The notes under the pieces: model-generated
Seen by the model: the letters and a program-made list of their open reading frames with translations, nothing else
What the model was told of the DNA's origin: nothing
Database searches by the model: none
In this document: positions 43,766 to 57,507 of the stretch, piece by piece
Numbering within the stretch: position 1 is the first letter of the stretch
Layout: each line of letters opens with the position of its first letter
Assembly (NCBI RefSeq): GCF_001858025.1
Contig: NZ_LZQD01000004.1
Span: 403,743 to 467,742 of the forward strand
DNA: 64,000 nt
Direction: 5' to 3'
From: Trichormus sp. NMC-1
GTDB taxonomy: Bacteria; Cyanobacteriota; Cyanobacteriia; Cyanobacteriales; Nostocaceae
Program-made: the position numbers and the translations under genes

Positions 43766-44251
43766 GTAGGTATACTAAAAACGGTTGGAAACTTTACTTT
43801 TAAACGCAGAGGTTCGCTGAGGTTAACGCAAAGTGACGCAGAGTTTTTATTGAAGTTTTTGCTTTGAATTTTATATTTAAAGCCACATCATAAATACTGA
43901 GGTAGAGTCGTTTTTTAGTTGTTAGGATTATGAGTGATATCAAGTCCAGCTAATTGCTGATGATTGCTGATCAAAAAGCTCGACCCGTCTCCGCCCGGTT
44001 CCCTAATCATAAGTATACAACCAGACAGGATATGAGTGCAATTAAGTAAAGTCAACCTCTTATCAAGCGGATATTTTTCCTATTAATTGGCTTTATTTAG
44101 CTTAAATTTAAAAAATTGTATTCAATATCAAAAAATCTCAAAAATATCCAGAAGACTGCTGGAAACAGTAGTATATATAAATCCATCAGGGTGTGTGAAA
44201 AACTACCAAATATAACGCTTCGCTAAACAACATCACCGAAAAAATTGAGCG
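43766..44251. other. Intergenic region with two dispersed repeats
   Basis: It begins with a repeat TACTAAAAACGGTTG at 43773, followed by a segment with AAACGCAGAGGTTCGCTGAG; the same combination occurs at 47056-47115 with three differences in 62 bases. A MITE-like element lies at 43944-44026. From 44141 onward the sequence (the promoter region of the DUF1400 hydrolase) is present a second time at 47113. Confidence 0.65.
43944..44026. mobile_element. MITE-like repeat, copy 2
   Basis: GTCCAGCTAATT at the left and AACCAGAC at the right are imperfect inverted ends; the interior has AAGCTCGACCCGTC and CGGTTCCCTAATCAT. It is related to copies at 10219, 59320, 61776 and 63185, and contains a short internal duplication (TGATGATTGCTGAT). 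Confidence 0.65.
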
Positions 44252-46021
44252 ATGAAAAGTTGGTTTGGTAATTGGACCCGCAGCGTGAAAAGGAATTCAC
44301 TATTGCTGGTGCTTTCAATATTGCTGCCAACATTTGGAATTAGTCACTCTGTTATGGCAGCAGAGAAAATATATACTTCTTATTCATTACTAGAAGTTTC
44401 CTTTCCCGTGATTAGTTTAGAAGTCTATGCCAAAACGGGATTAATTGATAATGAATTAGCTGTTTATCAGCGATATATTTCACTTCAACAACTACAAGAA
44501 CTAAGACCTATTTTACTCGGTTCTTTAAAAATTAGTCCCGCTGTTGCTTCACAATTTCTCTATACACAGCAAGGAGAATTTTTGGTACGACGGTTAGCTG
44601 AATTAATTAAAACCAAATCTCGTCTACCTGAGTCAGAATTTCACGCTTTACGATCAGCAATAATTTTAGCCGCTGGGGAGCCAGAAGGCTTAACGTTATT
44701 AAATTTGTTACGTAAGTATCCCAGCAGTAATATTCACATTAATTTAGCTGATAGTTTAGAAATATGTGGAGAACTAGAAAAACTAATCAGTCAAACCAAT
44801 CATGCGATCGCTTTAGTTCAGCAAAAATCTGATCTAGAAACTGCTACCATCCCAAATGTGACTCTATCTCAATTGCCAAATTTACAAACTAAAGGCAATT
44901 TTCAAGCTAAAAAGTATATACTGAAATTTTTCGACTTCAACCGTAATCGGCTTTTGCTTACAGATGTTTATTTTCCCAATGTTCAACATTCGGCATCAGT
45001 AATTGTCATTTCTCATGGCTTAGGTTTAGATAGCAGTAATTTTCGTTATTTAGCCAATCATCTAGCTTCTCAAGGATTTGCGGTTGTCGTTCCTAATCAT
45101 CCTCATAGTAGACAATCTTTGCTCAAGAGTAAAACTAGTGACTTAGTAGAACCAGGAGAATTTACAGATAGACCATTAGATATCAAATACATACTAGATC
45201 AACTAGAAAAAGCTAATCAGTTTGATGCCAACTTTAAAGGTCGGTTAAATCTGCAACAAGTTGGTGTATTTGGACAATCTTTTGGCGGTTACACGGCTTT
45301 AGCTTTAGCAGGTGCGAGGATTAACTTTGAGCAGCTAGAAAAAGACTGTACACCAGCAGGTTTGAGAAATACTTGGAATATGTCTTTAATGCTGCAATGT
45401 CGAGCTTTAGAATTGCCAAATAAGTCGGAAAAAGAAGATAATTTACGGGATGAGAGAGTTACAGCCGCGATCGCAGTTAATCCCATCACTAGCTCTATTT
45501 TTGGACAAGCTGGCTTAAACCAAATTCAAACTCCTGTGATGCTTGTCGGTAGCAGTGAAGATACTGTTGCACCAGCTTTATTTGAACAAATTTTACCTTT
45601 TTCTTGGTTAACGAATTCCCAAAAATATCTGGTTCTGCTTCTGGGTGGAACTCATTTCTCTACCATCGGTAATGGTAATTCCGGGAGTCAACAAGTAGCT
45701 TTACCTGCGGAAATGGTTGGAGATGCTATCCTCGCACGTGCTTATATCAAAGCTTTGAGTTTACCTTTCTTCCAAGCTTATGTGGCACAAAGACCCGAAT
45801 ATCTTCCCTATCTTAACGCTAACTACGCTAAACTCATTTCTACTCAGTCTTTGGGTTTGAGTCTTGTTCAGTCTTTGAGTAGCCAAGAATTAAGTCCCGT
45901 ACTAGATAATAATTTCTACGGAGTTATCCCTGAAAGAAAACTTCCTTCTACCATCATCAAGTTGGGATTTTGGATATTAGATATTGGTGTTTCCTTGCTT
46001 CATGTTATGATTTTTCTGTGA
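44252..46021 (+). CDS. Secreted alpha/beta hydrolase with DUF1400 N-terminal domain
   Basis: A 589-residue protein. A signal sequence (RNSLLLVLSILLPTFGISHS, cleavage near VMAAE) is followed by the cyanobacterial DUF1400 region (YSLLEVSFPVISLEVYAKTG), then an alpha/beta-hydrolase domain. The oxyanion region is SHGLGLDSSNFRYLA and the nucleophile elbow is GVFGQSFGGYTALA. The acid and histidine appear in SSEDTVAP and LLGGTHFSTIG. It probably acts as an esterase or lipase outside the inner membrane. Its promoter and first 95 codons were copied perfectly to 47113-47510. Confidence 0.88.
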   Translation: MKSWFGNWTRSVKRNSLLLVLSILLPTFGISHSVMAAEKIYTSYSLLEVSFPVISLEVYAKTGLIDNELAVYQRYISLQQLQELRPILLGSLKISPAVASQFLYTQQGEFLVRRLAELIKTKSRLPESEFHALRSAIILAAGEPEGLTLLNLLRKYPSSNIHINLADSLEICGELEKLISQTNHAIALVQQKSDLETATIPNVTLSQLPNLQTKGNFQAKKYILKFFDFNRNRLLLTDVYFPNVQHSASVIVISHGLGLDSSNFRYLANHLASQGFAVVVPNHPHSRQSLLKSKTSDLVEPGEFTDRPLDIKYILDQLEKANQFDANFKGRLNLQQVGVFGQSFGGYTALALAGARINFEQLEKDCTPAGLRNTWNMSLMLQCRALELPNKSEKEDNLRDERVTAAIAVNPITSSIFGQAGLNQIQTPVMLVGSSEDTVAPALFEQILPFSWLTNSQKYLVLLLGGTHFSTIGNGNSGSQQVALPAEMVGDAILARAYIKALSLPFFQAYVAQRPEYLPYLNANYAKLISTQSLGLSLVQSLSSQELSPVLDNNFYGVIPERKLPSTIIKLGFWILDIGVSLLHVMIFL

Positions 46022-46122
46022 TGTTTTTTTACATCTTGTCTTTATTAGTAAAATTCTTATTTTTCGGCGTAAGTCCTATATAATTACTTACGAATTACGA
46101 ATTAAAAATTAGAAATTATTCC

Positions 46123-47001
46123 GTGCAAGGCTTTCTTAACCTCAACAAACAACTTGACTGGACTTCCCACGACTGCGTAGCGCGGGTGAGAAGACTGCTG
46201 CGTCTCAAACGGGTAGGACACGCAGGAACTTTAGATCCTAAAGCTACAGGTGTGTTACCCATCGCTTTGGGTAAAGCCACGAGATTATTACAATATCTAC
46301 CGGGTGAAAAAGCTTACAAAGCTACTATCCGTCTTGGTATAAGTACTACTACTGATGATTTAGAAGGGGAAGTGATCACTTCTCAGCCTTGTCCTGGGTT
46401 AAATTTAGCAGAAATAAAAACAGCACTTAGCGAATTTATCGGCAAAATTGAGCAAATTCCTCCTAGTTACAGTGCTATTCAAGTAGAGGGGAAACGGCTG
46501 TATGATATAGCACGAAAAGGGCAAATTGTGCAAGCACCTACGCGGACAGTAGAAGTTTTTCAGATAGAAGTTTTAGACTGGCGAGATGGGGATTTTCCTG
46601 AACTAGAAATAGCGATCGCTTGTGGTGCGGGAACATATATTCGTGCGATCGCTCGTGATTTAGGTATGGTATTAAATACAGGCGGTACTCTTGCAGCTTT
46701 AATACGTACAGTTAGCAGCGGTTTCAACTTACAAGATAGTCTCACTCTCACCGAGTTAGAAACTCAATTGTCAGCCCAGACATTTCAACCGATGGCTCCA
46801 GATGCACCTTTGCAACATTTACCATCTGTAATTTTACCATCAACAGAAGCTAAAAAATGGTGTCAAGGTCAACAAATTTCTATCAATCTTGATATTTTGG
46901 GATTAGTAAGAGTTTATGAAGAAGAAACCCGTTTTTTAGGAATTGGACAATTACAAGAAAACATCATAATTCCACAAATGGTTTTTGAACCAATTTCTTA
47001 A
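46123..47001 (+). CDS. truB: tRNA pseudouridine-55 synthase
   Basis: A 292-residue enzyme that converts U55 to pseudouridine in the T-arm of tRNAs. The catalytic aspartate is D38 in [14 protein letters not shown]. Family motifs [35 protein letters not shown] and [15 protein letters not shown] are clear. The start is GTG at 46123 (MQGFLNL). It lies 101 bases after the hydrolase gene on the same strand; the gap carries CGAATTA heptads. Confidence 0.95.
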   Translation: MQGFLNLNKQLDWTSHDCVARVRRLLRLKRVGHAGTLDPKATGVLPIALGKATRLLQYLPGEKAYKATIRLGISTTTDDLEGEVITSQPCPGLNLAEIKTALSEFIGKIEQIPPSYSAIQVEGKRLYDIARKGQIVQAPTRTVEVFQIEVLDWRDGDFPELEIAIACGAGTYIRAIARDLGMVLNTGGTLAALIRTVSSGFNLQDSLTLTELETQLSAQTFQPMAPDAPLQHLPSVILPSTEAKKWCQGQQISINLDILGLVRVYEEETRFLGIGQLQENIIIPQMVFEPIS

Positions 47002-47055
47002 CCGGGGTTCAATTTACCAAATCCAATCTAACTGAGAATTTTCCTCAAAAAATTA

Positions 47056-47862
47056 TACTAAAAACGGTTGTCAACTTTACTTTTAAACGCAGAGGTTCGC
47101 TGAGGTAAACGCAAAATATCCAGAAGACTGCTGGAAACAGTAGTATATATAAATCCATCAGGGTGTGTGAAAAACTACCAAATATAACGCTTCGCTAAAC
47201 AACATCACCGAAAAAATTGAGCGATGAAAAGTTGGTTTGGTAATTGGACCCGCAGCGTGAAAAGGAATTCACTATTGCTGGTGCTTTCAATATTGCTGCC
47301 AACATTTGGAATTAGTCACTCTGTTATGGCAGCAGAGAAAATATATACTTCTTATTCATTACTAGAAGTTTCCTTTCCCGTGATTAGTTTAGAAGTCTAT
47401 GCCAAAACGGGATTAATTGATAATGAATTAGCTGTTTATCAGCGATATATTTCACTTCAACAACTACAAGAACTAAGACCTATTTTACTCGGTTCTTTAA
47501 AAATTAGTCCTCAAATAGGCTTGACCTTTAATCCCCAACCAGGCTAAAAATGCCCCTAGGAAGATAGCTAAATAAGCTATAACTGGTGCAATCCAAATTT
47601 GTCCTGATAAGTAACATAATTTCTGCGTGCATCTCGCGGGTAATAGGATAGAAAAAAGTTAAAATCAAACCAATAATTAAACAAATTGTCGGTATCGGTC
47701 CTACTGCAATTCTAATAGCTAACAATGCTGAATCAGGTTGTATAGGAAGCGTACTTTGTCCAACCACAGCTTCTTTAAAACCAGAGGCTTGTAAGGCATA
47801 AAATGTGGTTCATTTACGCGAAAATCGCTGTAATAAAGTCGAGATATTAACCGTTTTTAGTA
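47056..47862. repeat. Interval bounded by 14-bp inverted repeats, containing the mosaic
   Basis: TACTAAAAACGGTT at 47056-47069 is matched by AACCGTTTTTAGTA at 47849-47862. The left 60 bases and the right 60 bases look like the two halves of a repeat element, and the copied mosaic (47113-47799) sits between them. The idea that the mosaic interrupted a MITE is inferred. Confidence 0.6.
47113..47799 (+). pseudogene. Mosaic of three perfect partial gene copies
   Basis: 47113-47510 equals 44141-44538 (promoter and first 95 codons of the DUF1400 hydrolase). 47511-47612 equals 38500-38601 and also 41548-41649 (middle of the AEC gene). 47613-47799 equals 38840-39026 (C-terminal part of the GPH symporter). 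All three keep the donor orientation on the + strand, and no mismatch was noticed. The copied start at 47224 gives only a 107-residue dead-end frame fused to AEC DNA read in the wrong sense. No working gene results. Confidence 0.9.
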
Positions 47863-47871
47863 TCCCTGAAT

Positions 47872-48177
47872 TTATTCCCAAGTTGACACATCCCGCAATA
47901 AATCAGGAATTTTTCCTTGCGATAAGGGAAACTCTAAGACAGTTTCTCTATATCCCAAATATCCAGATTCAGTAAACGACATCAACATCCGTGTTAGTGC
48001 TAACCAAACATCTGATTCATATTCCCAATCATGATCGCGTCTAGCACGTCCAGCAATAGAACGTAACGCCCAAAAATAAGAATTTCTAACTACAGAACCG
48101 CCCTTTTTGAACTCTGGGACATCCTCTTTGTGGATAAATAACACATTATTTTCAATTTTGGCTCTCATTTTATCCAA
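47872..48177 (-). CDS. Hypothetical protein
   Basis: A 101-residue soluble protein not recognised. Visible features are basic GGSVVRNSYFWALRSIAGRA and an aromatic, acidic WEYESDVWLALTRMLMSF, suggesting helices, with no signal or membrane segment. MDKMRAKIEN may start at either methionine. The reading frame begins just beyond the right inverted repeat of the mosaic interval. Confidence 0.5.
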   Translation of the reverse strand: MDKMRAKIENNVLFIHKEDVPEFKKGGSVVRNSYFWALRSIAGRARRDHDWEYESDVWLALTRMLMSFTESGYLGYRETVLEFPLSQGKIPDLLRDVSTWE

Positions 48178-48209
48178 TTTAGGATTTTATATTTTGAAGG
48201 GATGAAAGA

Positions 48210-48250
48210 TTGTAGAGACGAGAATTTCTACTCAGGTCACGTCTCTACAA
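48210..48250. repeat. Inverted repeat with TGTAGAGACG arms, second copy
   Basis: TTGTAGAGACG and CGTCTCTACAA arms enclose a 19-base spacer. It has the same arm sequence as 204-254. It lies upstream of the hypothetical gene and downstream of the reductase gene. Confidence 0.75.
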
Positions 48251-48402
48251 TGGTTTCAGATATAGCATTTCCTAGTCTAATGAAGTACAAAAATATCTGC
48301 GTTTATCTGTGTTTATCTGCGTTTAATTATTACTGCTTGTACCTCACTTGAATGGGAATTGCTATAACGCATCTTTAAACAAAGATCGATGTTGAATGAG
48401 TT

Positions 48403-49761
48403 CTACAAATTACTCTCTATCAACTGTCGATATTCGCTTTTTTGCTTCACCCCTTTAACTTCCTTCACCAGTTCCTGATTTTTAAACAATTGTACCGTCG
48501 GTGTTCCGGTAACTCCAGCATTTTCAGCAATATCTCTATCTTTGTCAATGTCGATTTCGACAAAATGGATTTTACCGTCAAATTCATCGACTACTTTATT
48601 TAAAATAGGTTTAAGAGTATGGCAAGGACCACAACCAGGAGAGACATATTTCACTAACATCAAGCGATCGCTCTCATGGAATAATTTCCTTAAGGCATAA
48701 CCACCTTCATGGCGTGTCGCTTGCAAATCAAACTCTGCTGCTGTTACTGTTTTCGTCTCTTCTGGTTGCGCTTCCAACTCCTCATTTTGGATTTGATGAA
48801 ACTCTTGAATTAAACCTTTCCCAGATAACCACCTTTCCGCTAACATCGCCGCCATACAACCAGTACCCGCCGCCGTAATAGCTTGGCGAAATTCATGGTC
48901 CTGCACATCACCGGCTGCAAATACACCATCTATACTGGTTTCTACACCACCATGTTTAGTGGTAATGTATCCCACCTCATCCAGTTCTAATTGTCCTTGA
49001 AATAAGCTAGTATTGGGCTTATGACCAACGGCGTAAAATAAACCCTTAGCAGGTAATTCGCTCACTTCGCCAGTTTGATTATTGCGTACTTTCACCCCAG
49101 CCATCGAACCGTTCCCGAATACATCCACAGCCTCTGTGTGCCAATGTACTTTGATTTTTGGATTACTCAAAACCCGGTCTTGCATTGCTTTAGAAGCCCG
49201 CATTTTTTCCGAACGCACCAGCAAATTCACTTTAGAACCATATTTAGTTAAATAAATAGCCTCTTCCGCTGCTGAGTCACCCGCACCAATTACCGCTAAC
49301 TCTGCACCACGAAAAATTGGAGTTGCACCATCACAAATTGCACAAGCAGAAATTCCCCGACTCCAAAATTCATGTTCGCTAGGTAAACCTAACCGCTTGG
49401 CTGTTGCACCAGTAGCAATTACCAAGCTATGCGCCTTTACTTCCCTTTCTTGGGAACGGATAATAAAAGGACGCTGACTCAAATCAACTGAGATCACATC
49501 TTCCGTATATAATTGCGCTCCCCACCGTTCCGCCTGGGCTTTCATATTATCCATCAGTTCCGGCCCGGTAATACCTTGGGGAAAGCCGGGAAAGTTCTCA
49601 ACTTCTGTCGTTGTCATCAGTTGTCCACCTGGTAAACCCCCCGCTTGGAACCCTTCAAAGACAACGGGTTTTAAATTAGCACGTCCCGCATATATAGCCG
49701 CTGTATATCCTGCTGGACCAGAACCGATAATTACCAAGTTTTCTACTGTAGGGTTAGTCAT
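48403..49761 (-). CDS. ntrC: NADPH-thioredoxin reductase C (reductase-thioredoxin fusion)
   Basis: A 452-residue NTRC-type fusion (not the nitrogen regulator NtrC). Residues about 1-310 are thioredoxin reductase: FAD site [16 protein letters not shown], redox pair C140/C143 in CAICDG, NADPH site [12 protein letters not shown] and FAD motif [16 protein letters not shown]. Residues about 345-452 are a thioredoxin domain with C377/C380 in CGPC. In cyanobacteria and chloroplasts it reduces 2-Cys peroxiredoxins with NADPH. It is divergent from apcE, 331 bases apart. Confidence 0.95.
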   Translation of the reverse strand: MTNPTVENLVIIGSGPAGYTAAIYAGRANLKPVVFEGFQAGGLPGGQLMTTTEVENFPGFPQGITGPELMDNMKAQAERWGAQLYTEDVISVDLSQRPFIIRSQEREVKAHSLVIATGATAKRLGLPSEHEFWSRGISACAICDGATPIFRGAELAVIGAGDSAAEEAIYLTKYGSKVNLLVRSEKMRASKAMQDRVLSNPKIKVHWHTEAVDVFGNGSMAGVKVRNNQTGEVSELPAKGLFYAVGHKPNTSLFQGQLELDEVGYITTKHGGVETSIDGVFAAGDVQDHEFRQAITAAGTGCMAAMLAERWLSGKGLIQEFHQIQNEELEAQPEETKTVTAAEFDLQATRHEGGYALRKLFHESDRLMLVKYVSPGCGPCHTLKPILNKVVDEFDGKIHFVEIDIDKDRDIAENAGVTGTPTVQLFKNQELVKEVKGVKQKSEYRQLIESNL

Positions 49762-53488
<3,727 letters not shown>

Positions 53489-53923
53489 GTAATAGGTAAC
53501 AGGTGACAGGTGACAGTAGAAGAAGAAATGGAGCAGGGAGCAAGAAAGAGGAAACGGAGCAGGGAGCAGGGAGCAAGGGGGAAAATACCTCTCCTCTGCA
53601 CCCTGCCCCCGCCCCCCTGCTTCTTCTCCTCTGCACCCTGCCCCCCGCCCCTCTGCCTCTTTTGCCTGTTCCCTGTTCCCTGTTCCCCCTTCCCTCAGAA
53701 TGAGCAAATCTGAAAATTAATATTACAAAGTGTTAAGAGCAGTAATAAATGCTCAACATAATGCCGGACAATATTTTCCGGAAGGTAGTTTAATTTTCCA
53801 TCTTATCTGGTTGTATTGAGTCCATCTGACTCGCAATGCATATAAGACAGAAAGCAACTATCAACCAATTCAAAGTCTTACCAGTTTAAAAGCTGGTGTC
53901 ATTAGTTTTGGAGGAATCCATTA
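53489..53923. other. Intergenic region between apcE and apcA with heptad repeats
   Basis: Repeats fill the first half: GACAGGT units near 53500, GAGCAGG units at 53530-53580, C-rich blocks, and CTGTTCC heptads at about 53664-53690. The second half (53700-53923) is AT-rich leader DNA, probably with the apcA promoter. GGAGG lies about 8 bases before the apcA ATG. Overlapping short frames on both strands are artefacts of the repeats. Confidence 0.6.
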
Positions 53924-54409
53924 ATGAGTATCGTCACGAAAGCTATCGTGAATGCTGATGCAGAAGCTCGCTACCTCAGCCCCGGTGAATTAGATAGAAT
54001 CAAAGGTTTTGTTGCTGGTGGCGCACAACGTCTCCGCATCGCTCAAGTATTGACCGAAAACCGCGAGCGCATCGTTAAGCAAGCTGGCGACCAACTGTTC
54101 CAAAAGCGTCCTGATGTTGTTTCCCCAGGTGGTAACGCTTACGGACAAGAAATGACAGCTACTTGTCTTCGTGACTTGGATTACTACTTGCGTCTTGTTA
54201 CCTACGGAATCGTTTCTGGTGATGTAACCCCCATCGAAGAAATCGGTATCGTTGGTGTACGTGAAATGTACAAGTCTTTGGGTACTCCCATTGATGCAGT
54301 TGCTGGTGGCGTTGCCGCTATGAAGAACGTTGCTGCTACCCTGTTGTCTTCTGAAGACGCTGGTGAAGCTGGTTCTTACTTCGACTACGTTGTTGGTGCA
54401 ATGCAGTAA
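53924..54409 (+). CDS. apcA: Allophycocyanin alpha subunit
   Basis: A 161-residue phycobiliprotein with the phycocyanobilin attachment at C81 ([15 protein letters not shown]). It pairs with ApcB to form the trimers of the phycobilisome core. The canonical globin-like helices and the length match the family exactly. A strong ribosome site (GGAGG) precedes the ATG. It is followed by apcB after 67 bases. Confidence 0.98.
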   Translation: MSIVTKAIVNADAEARYLSPGELDRIKGFVAGGAQRLRIAQVLTENRERIVKQAGDQLFQKRPDVVSPGGNAYGQEMTATCLRDLDYYLRLVTYGIVSGDVTPIEEIGIVGVREMYKSLGTPIDAVAGGVAAMKNVAATLLSSEDAGEAGSYFDYVVGAMQ

Positions 54410-54476
54410 GTTGAAGCTGTTTCTCGGCTAAAACTCAAACTGTGGCAATAAGGTTGGAAATAAGGAAAAAACAACA

Positions 54477-54962
54477 ATGCAAGACGCAATTACCTCCGTT
54501 ATCAATTCTTCAGACGTTCAAGGTAAATACCTTGATACCGCTGCTCTCGAAAAGCTAAAAGGCTACTTCGCTACTGGTGAACTGCGCGTTCGTGCAGCTA
54601 CAACCATCAGTGCTAATGCTGCTGCGATCGTTAAAGAAGCTGTAGCTAAGTCCTTGTTGTACTCTGATATCACCCGTCCCGGTGGTAATATGTACACCAC
54701 CCGTCGTTACGCAGCTTGTATCCGTGACTTGGATTACTACTTGCGTTATTCTACCTACGCTATGCTGGCTGGCGATCCTTCCATTTTGGATGAGCGCGTA
54801 TTGAATGGTTTGAAAGAAACCTACAATTCCTTGGGTGTACCCGTAGGCGCTACCGTTCAAGCTATCCAAGCAATCAAGGAAGTAACCGCTAGTTTGGTTG
54901 GTCCTGACGCTGGTAAAGAAATGGGTGTTTACTTAGATTATGTCTCCTCTGGCTTGAGCTAG
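54477..54962 (+). CDS. apcB: Allophycocyanin beta subunit
   Basis: A 161-residue phycobiliprotein with the bilin cysteine C81 ([15 protein letters not shown]) and N71 (RPGGNMYTT), the asparagine methylated in beta subunits. It forms the alpha-beta monomer with ApcA. It ends 219 bases before apcC, a usual spacing in which a processed or partly terminated transcript is common. Confidence 0.98.
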   Translation: MQDAITSVINSSDVQGKYLDTAALEKLKGYFATGELRVRAATTISANAAAIVKEAVAKSLLYSDITRPGGNMYTTRRYAACIRDLDYYLRYSTYAMLAGDPSILDERVLNGLKETYNSLGVPVGATVQAIQAIKEVTASLVGPDAGKEMGVYLDYVSSGLS

Positions 54963-55181
54963 GAGTCAGGTTTGCACTTAATAATTTAGGTGCGGCTTTA
55001 TTAAGGTCTGGAAATCAATCATGAGTTCTAGAAGGTTCTCTTGCTGATTGATTGTAAGTGTTATCAGTCTAGTATTGATGGTTGATTCCCAGCCTTGGAA
55101 AGATTAATTAAAGATTTGCACTCAAAATTTTTTGAGATAAAAATAAAGTTTCACCAGACAATATCAGGAGATTTCAAGAAT

Positions 55182-55388
55182 ATGTCCCGATTGTTTAAAA
55201 TCACTGCTTGCGTCCCCAGCCTAACTCGTACTCGCACCCAGCGCGAATTACAAAATACTTACTTTACTAAGTTAGTTCCTTATGAAAACTGGTTCCGTGA
55301 ACAGCAACGGATTCAAAAAATGGGTGGCAAAATTGTTAAGGTAGAATTGGCAACTGGTAAGCAAGGTACAAATACTGGTTTGTCTTAA
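55182..55388 (+). CDS. apcC: Phycobilisome core small linker ApcC (LC7.8)
   Basis: A 68-residue small linker that caps allophycocyanin trimers in the core. MSRLFKITACVPSLTRTRTQ and RELQNTYFTKLVPYENWFRE are diagnostic. The start is ATG at 55182, 11 bases after AGGAG; an upstream in-frame start at 55095 would add 29 residues foreign to the family. An intrinsic terminator follows. Confidence 0.97.
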   Translation: MSRLFKITACVPSLTRTRTQRELQNTYFTKLVPYENWFREQQRIQKMGGKIVKVELATGKQGTNTGLS

Positions 55389-55426
55389 TTGCTATCAACC
55401 AAAAATTATTTGATTTGATTTTGAAA

Positions 55427-55452
55427 GGGTCTAAAAAGACCTCTTTTTTTTT
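55427..55452 (+). terminator. Rho-independent terminator of the apc cluster
   Basis: GGTCT (55428-55432), AAAA loop, AGACC (55437-55441), followed by TCTTTTTTTTT. It lies 39 bases after the apcC stop and ends the apc transcript. It also separates that transcript from the convergent hicB-like gene. Confidence 0.85.
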
Positions 55453-55464
55453 GGGAATTTGATA

Positions 55465-55686
55465 TTAAGAGGCTATTTGCAGTGTGTTTGGTTCAGGGAT
55501 AGATTCACCGTCTGCTTCCCAAGCTTCTAAATACATTTCAATTACTTCTTCACCGTTATGAATTGCTTCTTGACGAGTTTTACCGTGAGTACAAGGCATA
55601 ATTACAAGATGGCTAAATTCTGGAATGGTAACTAAGAAAAGCTGATCTTCATCTGACCATTGAACAATCATACTGTATTGATTCAT
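55465..55686 (-). CDS. hicB: HicB-family antitoxin
   Basis: A 73-residue UPF0150/HicB-like domain (YSMIVQWSDEDQLFLVTIPEF, KTRQEAIHNGEEVIEMYLEA) that would bind and neutralise the adjacent HicA toxin. No C-terminal DNA-binding domain is present, as in many cyanobacterial copies. It starts 5 bases after the hicA stop. Confidence 0.88.
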   Translation of the reverse strand: MNQYSMIVQWSDEDQLFLVTIPEFSHLVIMPCTHGKTRQEAIHNGEEVIEMYLEAWEADGESIPEPNTLQIAS

Positions 55687-55691
55687 AAATC

Positions 55692-55907
55692 CTAATCCTT
55701 CTCTAACTCTTCTAGTTCAGCTAATAATTTTGCTAATTGCTTTTCTAGGTAAAGTGGAACATCATCCCCATCTTTACCTGGAATTGTTAATGTTTTCCTC
55801 AGTAAAGGATGTTTCCATCTCTCATGACTGCCTTTCCCACGCTTTGGTAGATACACAAACCCTTCTCGCGCTATCTCGGCTTTTAACTCCCGAATTTTTC
55901 TGGGCAT
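55692..55907 (-). CDS. hicA: HicA-family mRNA interferase toxin
   Basis: A 71-residue HicA-type protein. The catalytic histidine is in GKGSHERWKHP, within the double-stranded RNA-binding-like fold, and the N-terminus MPRKIRELKAEIAREGFVYL is characteristic. It is promoter-proximal to hicB on the - strand, the usual hicA-hicB order. The pair is next to the apc cluster but with opposite orientation. Confidence 0.9.
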   Translation of the reverse strand: MPRKIRELKAEIAREGFVYLPKRGKGSHERWKHPLLRKTLTIPGKDGDDVPLYLEKQLAKLLAELEELEKD

Positions 55908-55942
55908 TTATTCTGGATATTTATTTATTCTTGGTCTGAACT

Positions 55943-57028
55943 TTAATAAGATAACATCAGTTCTGCAACATCTACCTCAGAAAATCCCATTAATTTTCCC
56001 ACTTGTTTAATGTACATTTTTTCCGTTATGTGAAAATCTCCATCACGCTTTGCAAGTGCGATCAAATCAATTAATAAACCTAAAGCATCATCGGGATATT
56101 TAGCTATTAATGAATAATCTACTTCTATTCTCTGGGCAGATAATAAATTTTTAATTTCCTTAATTTCTTCCACTGTTAAATTAGCATTGGTAATAATTGT
56201 CTTGAGATATTCTTTTTCTTCAGGTTCAATACTACCATCAACTTTCATTAAATTAATCAGGGTTTTAATCTTTAATAATTCTAGTCTTTCTCCTGTTATA
56301 TTATTGACTTCTATTTCAGATGTAGGAAGAAGATGATCAGTATATTCAATGCTACATTCACTTAATGATTGAGTCTCATCTAATATCTCAATTTCTTTTT
56401 CAAATATTTGAATAGACTTATTACCTACTTGTTTCGTTGAATAGGCAGACCATAAACCCATAGCAGTAGAACCAACTACAGGTAAATATTTACTAACACT
56501 TGATTTCAATACCTGTTGGGCATATTTTCCTGCTATCCAACGAGCCATATCTTGAAATATTGGCGTGCTTACTTTTCGAGCGATAATTTTACTACCTTGA
56601 GCAATAATAACTCTATTTGCTACTGCATTGATGCCGGGGGTAATTAATCCTGTACTCAAGGAAGAAATTAAGACCCCTGCTAATAGTTCCTTGTTTAAAT
56701 ATTGCTGCTTGTCATAAGCTACACCTACATCATAAATCATCGCAATTTGGTTTCGCATTACTGTGATAATTTCTGGAGCAACTGCTAACATTCCCAATGG
56801 ACCTGGTACTAAATTAGCTGCTACTGATATCCCTCCATTACATTTTGCATAGCCATTGACAATTGAATTAGCTGATTCTATGGAAGGTCTTTGATGTTGA
56901 TAAGGATTTTTAGCAAAATAATTACTTCTATCTTGTGCAACCATATCAAAAGAAGTGATTATTTTTTCACCAATTTGGTTTTGTAATTCTTGAATAACGT
57001 TATTACTTGTATCTCGTTGGTTGATCAT
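55943..57028 (-). CDS. TerB-like domain protein with hydrophobic N-terminal region
   Basis: A 361-residue protein. The C-terminal part (about residues 240-361) resembles a TerB/tellurite-resistance-type helical domain: LINLMKVDGSIEPEEKEYL and LIALAKRDGDFHITEKMYI are the paired acidic D-G motifs. The N-terminal half has NLVPGPLGMLAVAPEIITVM and small-residue-rich helices that could associate with membrane. Function unknown. It lies 35 bases upstream of the hicA gene on the same strand. Confidence 0.6.
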   Translation of the reverse strand: MINQRDTSNNVIQELQNQIGEKIITSFDMVAQDRSNYFAKNPYQHQRPSIESANSIVNGYAKCNGGISVAANLVPGPLGMLAVAPEIITVMRNQIAMIYDVGVAYDKQQYLNKELLAGVLISSLSTGLITPGINAVANRVIIAQGSKIIARKVSTPIFQDMARWIAGKYAQQVLKSSVSKYLPVVGSTAMGLWSAYSTKQVGNKSIQIFEKEIEILDETQSLSECSIEYTDHLLPTSEIEVNNITGERLELLKIKTLINLMKVDGSIEPEEKEYLKTIITNANLTVEEIKEIKNLLSAQRIEVDYSLIAKYPDDALGLLIDLIALAKRDGDFHITEKMYIKQVGKLMGFSEVDVAELMLSY

Positions 57029-57204
57029 AAAAACTTTTCCCGCTTGTATCTTACCTACTTATTTATTCAGTATAATTTTACTCAGTCGCAATATTTAATA
57101 GTAGCAAATTTACAAAAGTTTAGGTATTAGATCAAGTATCAATGATGAGCTATACCCGCGCTCATGATAGACTAAAGTAAAACAAGCTAAAAATTCTCTC
57201 AAAT

Positions 57205-57507
57205 ATGTTAACTGCTACTAATATTGGTACACTAGTAACCTGTTCTCCAGATGTGAATAATGGTCTTCCCGTGATTACAGGGACTAAAACTTCTGTAAGT
57301 CGAGTGGTTGTTCTTTACAAACAAGGTGCAAATGCGGAAGAAATTGCCCGTCGGATAAGTCACCTCAACCTTGCCCAAGTGTATGCAGCTTTAGCTTACT
57401 ACCACGCTAATCGTGATCAGATAGAAAATGAGTTAACACAAGCAGAGGCTGAATACTGGAGTTTGGCAACTTTACACAGCCAGAAAGATAAAACCAAAGA
57501 TGAATAA
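57205..57507 (+). CDS. DUF433 antitoxin-like protein
   Basis: A 100-residue protein with the DUF433 pattern: GLPVITGTKTSVSRVVVLYKQG, AEEIARRISHLNLAQVYAAL and YYHANRDQIENEL, a winged-helix-like fold. DUF433 proteins often form toxin-antitoxin-like pairs with DUF5615 PIN-like partners. It overlaps the next gene by 8 bases, a sign of translational coupling. Confidence 0.88.
   Translation: MLTATNIGTLVTCSPDVNNGLPVITGTKTSVSRVVVLYKQGANAEEIARRISHLNLAQVYAALAYYHANRDQIENELTQAEAEYWSLATLHSQKDKTKDE

Noticed and set aside
43771-43832. First segment of the mosaic (47054-47115) as part of the same copying event
   Set aside because: It differs at three of 62 positions while the other mosaic segments are perfect, so it is an older repeat copy.
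55095-55181. Extended N-terminus of ApcC
   Set aside because: Family length and the AGGAG site place the start at 55182.
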